Shown one piece after another: positions 1-12,020 of a stretch of 15,355 nucleotides of DNA. The position numbers and the translations under genes were made by a program. Every line of letters begins with the position of its first letter. Position 1 is the stretch's first letter. The notes under the pieces were generated by a model. It saw only the letters and a program-made list of their open reading frames with translations. It made no database searches and was not told where the DNA came from. Source of the stretch: Planctomycetota bacterium (GTDB taxonomy: Bacteria; Planctomycetota; Planctomycetia; Isosphaerales; Isosphaeraceae); contig JAJYDH010000093.1 of NCBI GenBank assembly GCA_021777685.1, positions 1 to 15,355 of the forward strand. The letters run 5' to 3'.

Positions 1-5736
<5,736 letters not shown>

Positions 5737-5750
5737 GGTAGCTCACCCTT

Positions 5751-5768
5751 CCACGGCGCCCGCCGTGG
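5751..5768 (-). promoter_or_regulatory. Leader hairpin just before gltB
   Basis: A perfect 7-bp stem (CCACGGC / GCCGTGG) with a 4-nt loop lies 15 bp upstream of the gltB ATG, right next to its weak Shine-Dalgarno. It could influence translation initiation, but there is no direct evidence of function. Confidence 0.35.
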
Positions 5769-5785
5769 GCTTCGATCCGGCAGAA

Positions 5786-5833
5786 CCCCCCGGGACGTCC
5801 GGGGGAGAGGGTGGGTCGCCCTGAAAGCGACCC
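5786..5833 (-). terminator. Two successive GC-rich hairpins after the LysR gene: possible terminator or attenuator
   Basis: On the minus strand, 10 bp after the LysR stop, a perfect 7-bp stem (GGGTCGC/GCGACCC at 5813-5833, 7-nt loop) is followed by a near-perfect palindrome centred on GGACGTCC with C/G-run flanks (5786-5805). The next bases are TTCT, not a long T run, so a classical intrinsic terminator is uncertain. Together with the hairpin at 5751-5768, three stems fill the 106-bp gap before gltB. I see no clear -35/-10 pair in that gap. Confidence 0.35.
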
Positions 5834-5842
5834 GGGGTGGTT

Positions 5843-6808
5843 TCAGAGGCCCTCGCCGACGCCCCGCTTCGGGGCGTCCGAGGCCAGGGCCCGGCCGTCG
5901 GCCGGCATCGCCGCCGGCTCGTCCTCGGCCATCGTCAGCAGCTCCAGGAACCGCGAGGCCGCCAGGCCGAGCTGCTCCGAGCGGCGGTGGATGATGGCCA
6001 GCGGCCGGACCGGCCGGCGGTCGCGGAACCGGACGCAGCGCAGCGTCCCCGCCTTGACCTCGCCCACCAGCGTGGGCGCGGGCAGGATCGCCACGCCGGA
6101 GGGGACCTCGACGGCCCGCTTGATCGTCTCGATGTTGTCGAACTCCAGCGCCACGCGGACGTGGACGCCGTGCTTGCGGAGGAACCGGTCGACCGCCCGG
6201 CGGATCGGCAGCTCGGTCTCGAAACCCACGAACGTCTCGCCGTCGAGTTGCTCGGCCGCGATCTCCTCCAGCTTCGCGAACCGGTGCGAGGGGTGGACGG
6301 CCAGGACCATCTCCTCCTCTCGCCAGGGGATCGCCGTCAGCTCGGGCCACTTCCTCGGGAACGACACCAGGCCCAGCTCGGCGTCGCCGCCGATCACGCC
6401 CTCGATCACCCGCGTCGGGTGGAGATATTCCAGCCGGACGTCCACCTCGGGATACATCTCCCGGAACCGTCCGACATACCGGCTCATGTGGTGCAGCCCG
6501 ACCGAGTAGATCGAGGCCACGCGGACCGTCCCCGCCAGGTTCCGGTCGTCCTCCAGCGCCTTGACCCGGTTCTCGACCTCCAGATAGCGGCCGACCAGGT
6601 CCTTGCAGCCGTCGTAGAACACCTTCCCGTGCGTCGTGGGCACCAGGGGCCGCTTGGAACGGTCGATCAGCTTCACGCCCAGGCGGACCTCGAGCTGGTG
6701 GACCACCTGGCTCGCCGACGATTGCGAGATCCCGTTCTCCTGCGCCCCGCGCGAGAAGCTGGCCCAGCGCACCACGTCGCAGAAGATCTTGAGCGATTCG
6801 AGCTGCAT
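5843..6808 (-). CDS. LysR-family transcriptional regulator
   Basis: A 321-residue LysR-type regulator of normal length. Residues 1-60 are the winged helix-turn-helix, with the recognition part in NGISQSSASQVVHQLE (25-40) and the typical turn LFxR-like LIDRSKRPLVPTTHG after it. A linker helix (about 61-90) and a two-lobe inducer-binding domain (about 92-293) follow, then a short charged, probably disordered tail. The ATG at 6808 gives the standard LysR N-terminus. It lies 106 bp upstream of gltB on the same strand. Its position suggests control of glutamate synthase, as GltC does in Bacillus, but GltC is encoded divergently and the effector here cannot be read from sequence. The control region at 6860-6900 suggests autoregulation. 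The family is certain; the target is inferred. Confidence 0.93.
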   Translation of the reverse strand: MQLESLKIFCDVVRWASFSRGAQENGISQSSASQVVHQLEVRLGVKLIDRSKRPLVPTTHGKVFYDGCKDLVGRYLEVENRVKALEDDRNLAGTVRVASIYSVGLHHMSRYVGRFREMYPEVDVRLEYLHPTRVIEGVIGGDAELGLVSFPRKWPELTAIPWREEEMVLAVHPSHRFAKLEEIAAEQLDGETFVGFETELPIRRAVDRFLRKHGVHVRVALEFDNIETIKRAVEVPSGVAILPAPTLVGEVKAGTLRCVRFRDRRPVRPLAIIHRRSEQLGLAASRFLELLTMAEDEPAAMPADGRALASDAPKRGVGEGL

Positions 6809-6859
6809 GGTCTACCGCCGTCAGCCGGCAAGTCCTCGATACTGCACAGGGGGTTTATC

Positions 6860-6900
6860 GGGATTCGTAATAGTAATCCCAAGCCGGATCGGAATGTCAA
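6860..6900 (-). promoter_or_regulatory. LysR gene promoter overlapping a LysR-type operator
   Basis: On the minus strand a perfect TTGACA (6900-6895) is followed by possible -10 hexamers TACTAT (6875-6870, 19-bp spacer) or ATTACT (6877-6872, 17-bp spacer). Overlapping them is the perfect inverted repeat GGGATT-N9-AATCCC (6860-6880), which contains ATT-N9-AAT, that is the T-N11-A LysR box (T6864, A6876). An operator across the -10 region 50-70 bp before the start codon is the usual layout for negative autoregulation of LysR genes. Seen: the repeat and the hexamers. Inferred: their function. Confidence 0.6.
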
Positions 6901-7032
6901 GTGCAAATCGCCGGCGATGGCCCGACCGAGGCCCGGTCGGGGGGCGAATTTAGGGAAATCGCACGCGGCCGGCCCGCGATCGGGCTCGGGGCCCGGCCCG
7001 GGTCCCCCTTTCGTCGCCCCGGCCCGGGGGCT

Positions 7033-7117
7033 TAGAATCGGGAGCGGGTCGGGGCGGGTGTCGATCGCCCGCCCTTCCGATTCGCGGGCCCGGCGGGACG
7101 GGGCCCGGACAAGTCCG
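7033..7117 (+). promoter_or_regulatory. Probable aroDE -10 box and hairpin-rich leader
   Basis: TAGAAT at 7033-7038 matches five of six -10 consensus bases in otherwise very GC-rich DNA; no good -35 is visible. Downstream are a 7-bp stem (GGGCGGG/CCCGCCC, 7052-7074) and a tight hairpin (CGGAC-AA-GTCCG, 7106-7117), which sits four bases before the GGGTGG ribosome binding site. The hairpins could modulate expression, but they may simply reflect base composition. Confidence 0.4.
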
Positions 7118-7130
7118 TCGGGGTGGTCTG

Positions 7131-8627
7131 ATGATCTGTGCGATACTCGGGCGCGGCCGGCACGCCGCGCTCGCCGAGGAATGGAAGGCCGCCGTCGAGG
7201 CCGGGGTCGAGCTGGTCGAGCTCCGGCTCGACTGCCTCCGCCGGGAGCCCGACCTCAAGCGCGTCCTCAAGGAGCGGCCGTCGGCGATGGTGCTCACCAT
7301 CCGCCGGGGGGCCGACGGCGGCCTCTGGCGAGGACCCGAGGAGAAGCGGCAGCGGCTGATCCGCGAGGCGATCGTCGCCGGGGTCGACTTCGTCGACGTC
7401 GAGATGGACGTCGCCCGCGAGATCCGCCGGTTCGGCAAGACCCGCCGGATCGTCAGCTACCACAACCTCAAGCAGACCCCGCCCGACCTGCTGGAGATCG
7501 CCCAGCAGTGCGAGGAGATGGACGCCGACGTCGTCAAGATCGCCACCCGGGCCAACTCGCTGGCCGACGCGATGCGGGTCCTCCAGGTCGCCTCCAAGAT
7601 GGAGACGCCTACCATCGCCATCGCGATGGGCGAGATCGGCACCTTCAGCCGGGTCCTCGGGGCCAAGTACGGCGCCCCCTTCACCTACGCGAACTTCAAC
7701 GCCGACCGGAGCTTCGCCGCCGGGATGCTCCGGTTCGACGAGCTGAAGCGGGACTACGCCTACGACCAGATCGACGCCCAGACCGAGGTCTACGCCGTCA
7801 TCGGCGACCCGATCGGCCACAGCCTCAGCCCCCCGGTCCACAACGCGGCCTTCCGGGCGATGGGCCTGAACAAGGTCATGGTGCCGATCCTGATGCCCGC
7901 CGAGCGGCTCAAGGAGTCGCTCGACCAGGCGGCCTGGCTGGGGATCAAGGGGTACAGCATCACCATCCCCCACAAGCAGGCCGTCCTGCCGCTGCTGAAC
8001 CTGGCCGACGGCGCCGTGGATCGGACCGGCGCCTGCAACACGATGGTCCTCAAGGAGGACGGCACCCGGGTCGGCTACAACACGGATTACCGGGCGGCGA
8101 TGGATTCGCTGGAGGCGGCCTACGGCGGCCCGGGGCCCGAAGGGGGCCTCGGCCCGCTGGCGAACAAGAACGTCCTGATCCTCGGCGCCGGCGGCGTGGC
8201 CCGGCCGATCGGCTTCGGCCTGATCCGCCGGGGGGCGGTCGTCACCCTCTGCAACCGGACCGAGGAGCGGGCGACCAAGCTCGCCGAGGAGCTGGGCTGC
8301 CGGACCACGAGCTGGGCGATGCGGGCCGGCCTGATCCCCGACATCATCATCAACTGCACGCCGGTCGGGATGCACCCGGACGTCGACGACACGCCGATGC
8401 CCCCGGCCGGGTTCCGGCCCGGGATGGTCGTGATGGACACCGTCTATCACCCCGAGAACACGATGTTCCTGAAGCTCGCCCGCGAGCGCGAATGCCGGAC
8501 GGTCAGCGGCGTCGACATGTTCATCCGCCAGGCGGCCATCCAGTCGCAGCTCTACACGGGCATGGAGCCCCCCGTCGAGCTGATGAAGGAGGTGGTCCGC
8601 CGCAAGCTCGGGCCGCTCCGCTCATGA
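7131..8627 (+). CDS. aroDE: Bifunctional type I 3-dehydroquinate dehydratase / shikimate dehydrogenase
   Basis: The 498-residue fusion covers two consecutive steps: 3-dehydroquinate to 3-dehydroshikimate, then NADPH-dependent reduction to shikimate. Residues 1 to about 210 are the type I dehydroquinase barrel, with ELRLD (30-34), catalytic His111 in SYHN and Schiff-base Lys136 in VVKIATR. Residues about 220-498 are shikimate dehydrogenase, with GDPIGHSLSP (225-234), catalytic Lys282 in IPHKQ and Asp319 in YNTD, the NADP fold GAGGVAR (352-358), NRTEER (375-380) and the C-terminal GVDMFIRQAA. The same order occurs in plant and chlamydial fusions. One oddity is that the loop usually reading SAPGQ in type I dehydroquinases aligns with FAAGM (195-199) here. 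The stop overlaps aroK by ATGA. Confidence 0.95.
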   Translation: MICAILGRGRHAALAEEWKAAVEAGVELVELRLDCLRREPDLKRVLKERPSAMVLTIRRGADGGLWRGPEEKRQRLIREAIVAGVDFVDVEMDVAREIRRFGKTRRIVSYHNLKQTPPDLLEIAQQCEEMDADVVKIATRANSLADAMRVLQVASKMETPTIAIAMGEIGTFSRVLGAKYGAPFTYANFNADRSFAAGMLRFDELKRDYAYDQIDAQTEVYAVIGDPIGHSLSPPVHNAAFRAMGLNKVMVPILMPAERLKESLDQAAWLGIKGYSITIPHKQAVLPLLNLADGAVDRTGACNTMVLKEDGTRVGYNTDYRAAMDSLEAAYGGPGPEGGLGPLANKNVLILGAGGVARPIGFGLIRRGAVVTLCNRTEERATKLAEELGCRTTSWAMRAGLIPDIIINCTPVGMHPDVDDTPMPPAGFRPGMVVMDTVYHPENTMFLKLARERECRTVSGVDMFIRQAAIQSQLYTGMEPPVELMKEVVRRKLGPLRS

Positions 8628-9199
8628 CCGCCGGGCCGCGAGGGAGTTCGGGGATCGCCCTGGTCGGCTACCGGGGGACGGGCAAGTCGACCGTCGGCCG
8701 GATTCTCGCCGAGAGGCTGGGCCGGCCGTTCGCCGACGCCGACGTCGAGGTCGAGGCCCTCGCCGGCCGGCCGATCCGCTCGATCTTCGCCGAGGAGGGG
8801 GAGCCCGCCTTCCGGGAGCTCGAGGCGCGGGTGCTCGCCGACCTCGCGGCCCGGCCGGGCGGCGGGGTCGTCGCCACCGGCGGCGGCGCGGTCCTGCTCG
8901 ACGCCAACCGCAAGGCCCTCCGCGACTTCGGCCTCGTGATCTGGCTCTCGGCCGACCCCGACACCCTGGCCCAGCGGCTCCAGGCGTCCCGCCGGGGGGT
9001 CGAGGACCGGCCGAGCCTCACCGCCGCCGGCACCCTGGCCGAGATCGCCGACGTCCTCGAAGCCCGGACCCCGCTCTACCGCGAGGTCGCCCACGCCGTC
9101 ATCGAGACGGCCGGCCGGGACGTCGACCAGGTGGTCGACGAGGCCCTCGAAGCCTGGAACCGCCACCTCGACGGGTCGGCCCCGGAGGCGGGCCGATGA
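8624..9199 (+). CDS. aroK: Shikimate kinase
   Basis: This 191-residue cytosolic P-loop kinase phosphorylates shikimate to shikimate 3-phosphate, the step directly after the AroDE product. Visible motifs are the Walker A GYRGTGKST (15-23), shikimate-binding DAD at 38-40, FRELE (63-67), the GGG loop at 86-88 and the LID arginine in EDRPSL (R129). Length and order of motifs are normal for the family. The ATG at 8624 overlaps the aroDE stop as ATGA, and its own stop overlaps the next gene in the same way, so the three genes are probably translated from one message. The start is well supported because the P-loop sits at the usual distance from it. Confidence 0.95.
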   Translation: MTAGPRGSSGIALVGYRGTGKSTVGRILAERLGRPFADADVEVEALAGRPIRSIFAEEGEPAFRELEARVLADLAARPGGGVVATGGGAVLLDANRKALRDFGLVIWLSADPDTLAQRLQASRRGVEDRPSLTAAGTLAEIADVLEARTPLYREVAHAVIETAGRDVDQVVDEALEAWNRHLDGSAPEAGR

Positions 9200-10128
9200 A
9201 TTACCTCTGGCAGATCCACCTGATCTACGGCGTGGGGCTGTTCGTGGTCGGAACGGTCGTCGGCAGCTTCCTGAACGTCTGCATCTACCGGATTCCCTGG
9301 GAGAAGAGCGTCATCTGGCCGGGCTCGCACTGCTTCCGCTGCCTCCACGCGATCGAGTCCCGCGACAACGTGCCGATCTTCGGCTGGCTGTTCCTCCGCG
9401 GGGCCTGCCGGAACTGCCGCGCGCCGATCTCGATCCGCTATCCCGCGATCGAGCTGCTGGTCGGCCTGCTCTTCCTGGGGGTCTACCTGGTCGACGGCGT
9501 CCTGCCCAGGGAGTACGTCCGCGACGACCTGACGCTGATGATGAAGGTGCTCTACCACGTCATCCTGGTCGCCCTGCTGGTCGCGGTGACGTTCATCGAC
9601 GCCGACCTGACGATCGTGCCGGCCTCGATCACGAACCTGGGGATCGTCCTCGGCCTGGCGATCGGCGCGGCGTTCCCGGAGATCCGGCCCGAGCCCTCGC
9701 ACGCCTCGACGCACCTGGGCGGCCTCTGGGTCGGCCTGAAGGGGCTATTCGTCGGGGCCGCGCTGATCGGGACGATCCGGACCCTGGGCACGATCGCCTT
9801 CCGTCGCGAGGCGATGGGCATCGGCGACATCCACATCCTGGCGATGATCGGCGCCTTCCTGGGCTGGCAGGTCGCGGCGGTCACGCCGTTCCTGGCGGCG
9901 TGCGTCGGGCTCGTCCCGGCCCTCTGGAAGCTGACGATCTTCCTGGCCAAATGGATCTCGGGCCGGAAATACAACAGCTCGGATCGCGAAATCCCCTTCG
10001 GGCCCTATCTCAGCGTCGCGGCCCTGATCCTGATGATGGCCTGGCCCTGGGCCTGGCCGGGCGCCCTGAAATTCTACTTCGACACCTTTTCCATGCTATT
10101 CTGGTTCGTGTTGGGCCAGGACGGATGA
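9196..10128 (+). CDS. Type IV prepilin peptidase / N-methyltransferase (A24 family)
   Basis: An inner-membrane aspartyl protease that cleaves leader peptides of type IV pilins and type II secretion pseudopilins and usually methylates the new N-terminus. The 310 residues begin with a membrane helix containing GSFLNVCIYR (23-32). The cytoplasmic domain with two CxxC pairs follows (C46/C49 and C71/C74), typical of bifunctional enzymes. Several membrane helices carry the catalytic Asp135 in FIDAD and Asp211 in the GxGD motif MGIGD. PFGPYL (267-272) precedes the last helices. The length is a little above the usual 230-290 because of a hydrophilic insert around 161-180 and an extra C-terminal hydrophobic stretch. 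It overlaps aroK by ATGA; no pilin gene is in the window. Confidence 0.93.
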   Translation: MNYLWQIHLIYGVGLFVVGTVVGSFLNVCIYRIPWEKSVIWPGSHCFRCLHAIESRDNVPIFGWLFLRGACRNCRAPISIRYPAIELLVGLLFLGVYLVDGVLPREYVRDDLTLMMKVLYHVILVALLVAVTFIDADLTIVPASITNLGIVLGLAIGAAFPEIRPEPSHASTHLGGLWVGLKGLFVGAALIGTIRTLGTIAFRREAMGIGDIHILAMIGAFLGWQVAAVTPFLAACVGLVPALWKLTIFLAKWISGRKYNSSDREIPFGPYLSVAALILMMAWPWAWPGALKFYFDTFSMLFWFVLGQDG

Positions 10129-10208
10129 CGATAAAGGATGAAGTCGGGGTGGATGTCGGACCCGGGTCTTATCGTGCGATGCTGTCGGTGTCCGCTCGAA
10201 TCTTCAGG

Positions 10209-10231
10209 ATCTGAGATTTGGAATTTCAGAT
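10209..10231 (+). terminator. AT-rich stem-loop after the aroDE-aroK-prepilin peptidase unit
   Basis: A 10-bp stem (ATCTGAGATT / AATTTCAGAT, one G-T wobble) with a 3-nt loop lies in the 156-bp gap between the prepilin peptidase and the LapA-like gene. It is followed by TTCC rather than a long T run. It may end the upstream transcript. Its AT-rich, nearly symmetric form also fits a dispersed palindromic repeat. The rest of the gap shows nothing further that I can name. Confidence 0.4.
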
Positions 10232-10284
10232 TTCCGATCCGAAGAGAGCATGCATCGACTAGTATCCGTACCAGGAGACATCCG

Positions 10285-10665
10285 ATGGCATCCCCCTACA
10301 AGCGTCGCAAGCGGTCGCTGGTCCGGAACCTCTGGGTCTATCGCCGGATCGTGGCCCTGGCCGTCGTCCTGGGGCTGATGCTCTGGTTCGTCCTGGAGAA
10401 TAACGAGCGGGTGACGATCGCGTTCCCGTTCGGCCTGGGCGACTTCCAGAGCACGACCGGCCTGGTGATCCTCCTCAGCTCGATGGTCGGCTCGCTGGCG
10501 ACGGCGCTGTCCCTGACCCTGATCTGGGCCATCCGACGAGCCCGGCTCGACCGCGACGACGAGCCCGACCGGCCCTCGAAGTCCCCGATCGACGACGACC
10601 TGCCGCCCCCCGACTACGCGGCGAAGACCGGCGACGGCCTGAGCCGAGAAGGCCCCTGGTCTTGA
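10285..10665 (+). CDS. LapA-domain (DUF1049) inner-membrane protein
   Basis: A 126-residue protein with a basic N-terminus (KRRKR at 6-10), two membrane helices (about 22-38 and 58-83) and a short connecting segment. ENNERVTIAFPFG (38-50) matches the LapA signature of an Asn followed a few residues later by Val and a Phe-rich strand. In Enterobacteria LapA works with LapB in controlling lipopolysaccharide synthesis; in planctomycetes the role is unknown to me. The C-terminal tail (about 84-126) is acidic and proline-rich, probably disordered and cytoplasmic. I chose ATG 10285 because AGGAGA (10272-10277) precedes it by 7 bp. A longer frame from 10138 adds a low-complexity, non-conserved leader. 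It lies 32 bp before the lipoprotein gene and is likely co-transcribed with it. Confidence 0.8.
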   Translation: MASPYKRRKRSLVRNLWVYRRIVALAVVLGLMLWFVLENNERVTIAFPFGLGDFQSTTGLVILLSSMVGSLATALSLTLIWAIRRARLDRDDEPDRPSKSPIDDDLPPPDYAAKTGDGLSREGPWS

Positions 10666-10697
10666 CTCTCCGGACTCGACTCTGAGGGTGGACCGTC

Positions 10698-11270
10698 ATG
10701 GCGACCGGCCGATCCCGAATCCTCCTGAGCTGGCTCGCCCTGGCCGCCCTGGCGCCGGCGGGCTGCTCGCAGCCCGGCCCGTTCGCGTCGAGGCAGACGA
10801 TGGTCGGCAGCCTCAAGGCCAGCGTCAGCCAGCTCGAATTCGAGAACGAGAAGCTCCGCAAGGAGGTGGGCGAGATGAAGGCCGACAACTCGCGGCTCGA
10901 CAACCAGCTCGTCCAGGAGCGCGAGGCCAACGGCGAGATCACCGCCCGGCTCGACGACGCCAAGGATCTCCTCCGCCGCCAGGGCGGGACCTCCCAGGCG
11001 ATGGGAAGCTCGTCGAGGAACTTCGAGGACGACGACATCCCCCCGCCCGCGACGACCTCGCCGGTCCGCCGGTCCAAGAGCAGTCGGAAGCCCCCCGCCG
11101 CCCAGATCCCCCGGATCGAGTCGACCGCCCCGTTCGGCTCCTCGTCCGACGCCGTCCGGTCCAACCCCCCCGGCCGGACCCCCCGAGACGTCGGCCCGGC
11201 CGACCGCGACGACGAGGACCGCTGGCTCCCCGTCGCCCGAGGGCTCGCCTCCCCCGTCGTCCGCCAGTGA
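10698..11270 (+). CDS. Coiled-coil lipoprotein of unknown function
   Basis: A 190-residue protein. Residues 1-22 form a signal peptide with a hydrophobic core (ILLSWLALAALAP) ending at Cys23 in PAGC. This is a plausible but imperfect lipobox, since the -3 position is Pro. Residues about 35-95 are strongly heptad-like (LEFENEKLRKEVGEMK and onward), predicting one long coiled coil. From about 100 to the end the chain is rich in Ser, Pro, Arg and Asp and looks disordered. A lipid-anchored rod with a flexible tail suggests an envelope spacer or scaffold, but I recognise no family. ATG 10698 follows GAGGGTGG by 6 bp. It lies next to the LapA-domain gene on the same strand, which suggests a shared envelope role. 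Confidence 0.75.
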   Translation: MATGRSRILLSWLALAALAPAGCSQPGPFASRQTMVGSLKASVSQLEFENEKLRKEVGEMKADNSRLDNQLVQEREANGEITARLDDAKDLLRRQGGTSQAMGSSSRNFEDDDIPPPATTSPVRRSKSSRKPPAAQIPRIESTAPFGSSSDAVRSNPPGRTPRDVGPADRDDEDRWLPVARGLASPVVRQ

Positions 11271-11320
11271 GCGTCCATTCCCGATCGTGTCCCGCTCAAT
11301 ATGGGCGGGCCACCGGTCGA

Positions 11321-11407
11321 CGATTTCCCCGCGAAATCGCGGAAGTCGCCGCGACGCAATGGCTTTGTCTGTCGCCGATTGCGTCGGGGAATTCCCTCGG
11401 GAAATCG
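11321..11407 (+). other. Compact nested stem structure, candidate structured RNA or mobile palindromic element
   Basis: A closing stem CGATTTCCC (11321-11329) pairs perfectly with GGGAAATCG (11399-11407). Inside it are a CGCG-AAAT-CGCG hairpin (11330-11341), a long arm CGACGCAAT/ATTGCGTCG (11352-11360 with 11378-11386) extended by GGC/GCC past a one-base bulge, and the perfect palindrome GGGAATTCCC (11387-11396). The drawing is a three-arm junction of 87 nt. CGATTT can also pair with AAATCG at 11334-11339, giving an alternative fold. It begins 50 bp after the lipoprotein stop, so it could be a 3' UTR element, a small RNA or a repeat. The pairing is seen; any function is inferred. Confidence 0.45.
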
Positions 11408-11472
11408 CCGATGGCCCCGGCCTCGCTCGCCCGACGACCCTCGGCACGGATGGGGGACGGGATGATGCGAGA

Positions 11473-11690
11473 CGAACCCAATGAATGCTCGGCTCCCGGC
11501 GAAAAACTCGAAGCCAACGACCCAGGACCGCCAACCGGGAAGAATTCAAACCCAATCTGAGCGGGTCGCCCCACCCGAGATGACGAACCCAACCCGCGAG
11601 CCTCTTGCCCGCCAAGGCGAAGCCAACCACGGCGCGATGCCCGACCCCGGAATTCAAACCCACCGACCGCGCGGCCTCCGTCAAAACTCG
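11473..11690. repeat. Degenerate ~36-bp periodic repeat array with an A-B-C higher order
   Basis: Short cores recur at regular steps: CGAACCCAA (11473), CGAAGCCAAC (11509), CAAACCCAA (11547), CGAACCCAA (11584), CGAAGCCAAC (11618), CAAACCCAC (11655) and a weaker CAAAACTCG (11682). Spacings are 36, 38, 37, 34, 37 and 27 bp. The three core types repeat in the same order, making a unit of about 110 bp present twice; GAATTCAAACCCA (13 bp) is identical in both (11542-11554, 11650-11662). Sequence between cores is not conserved. On the minus strand the core reads TTGGGTTCG. It is not a CRISPR, because only about 10 of 36 bases are kept. Confidence 0.6.
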
Positions 11691-11852
11691 GACCTAATGT
11701 CGGCGATCTTCCACGCGAACCCCCTCTCGGTCCCGGATCTCGGTCGACCGATGATATTATCCGGATTTTGAGGCCGGATGAGTCGGGTTTTCGGGACAAC
11801 TCGCGGGATTTCGAGCCGACTCTGACGTCGTCGAGGTCGACGCGCTCGACCC

Positions 11853-11880
11853 ATCCCGATCATCCCTACGAGATCGGGAT
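11853..11880. repeat. Perfect 9-bp inverted repeat upstream of the duplicated membrane protein gene
   Basis: ATCCCGATC (11853-11861) and GATCGGGAT (11872-11880) pair perfectly around a 10-base spacer. A competing pairing CCCTA/TAGGG (11864-11868 with 11880-11884) uses part of the same bases. It lies 140 bp before the TTG start at 12021 and could be a dimeric operator or leader hairpin. Confidence 0.4.
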
Positions 11881-12020
11881 AGGGCTCGATCCCGGCCGCA
11901 TCCGCCCGGTTTTCCCGATTTTCTCGCCAACGGACTCGTTAAGATCGATCCTCCGGCTGTCCCGATCGCGCCCCTCGAATCCTCGGGATGATGCCTTGAA
12001 CGCGAACCGGAGATGAGACC

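Larger units (their letters stand above)
6809..7130. other. Divergent intergenic region between the LysR gene and aroDE (322 bp)
   Basis: No gene is visible. It holds the LysR promoter/operator (6860-6900), a perfect 8-bp stem with a 5-nt loop (CCCGACCG...CGGTCGGG, 6921-6941) roughly between the two transcription units, and the presumed aroDE promoter and leader. The segment 6841-6905 is clearly AT-richer than the surrounding sequence, as expected for a promoter. Confidence 0.7.
11271..12020. other. 750-bp interval without a convincing gene, rich in repeats and hairpins
   Basis: All reading frames here are short, low-complexity and compositionally unlike the neighbours. From left to right it contains a 5-bp stem 20 bp after the lipoprotein stop (CCCGC/GCGGG, 11291-11309), the nested structure 11321-11407, the ~36-bp periodic array 11473-11690, an AT-rich spot with TATTAT (11755-11760), and two inverted repeats (11830-11850 and 11853-11880). 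Nothing I can name lies in 11885-12008. Confidence 0.7.

Noticed and set aside
10138..10284. N-terminal extension of the LapA-domain protein
   Set aside because: The added 49 residues are not membrane-like or conserved-looking, and cross the AT-rich palindrome. ATG 10285 has a strong AGGAGA.
11321..11407. tRNA gene suggested by the cloverleaf-like fold
   Set aside because: There is no T-loop GTTCRA motif, no 7-bp acceptor with CCA context, and arm lengths do not fit a tRNA.
11471..11690. CRISPR array suggested by 36-bp periodicity
   Set aside because: Only about 9-13 bases per period are conserved, spacing drifts, there is a three-unit higher order, and no cas gene is in the window.
11481..11771. 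Short open frames in the 11271-12020 interval (plus 11481-11771, plus 11768-12016, minus 11296-11799)
   Set aside because: They read through the repeat array or hairpins, lack good ribosome binding sites and have low-complexity products.
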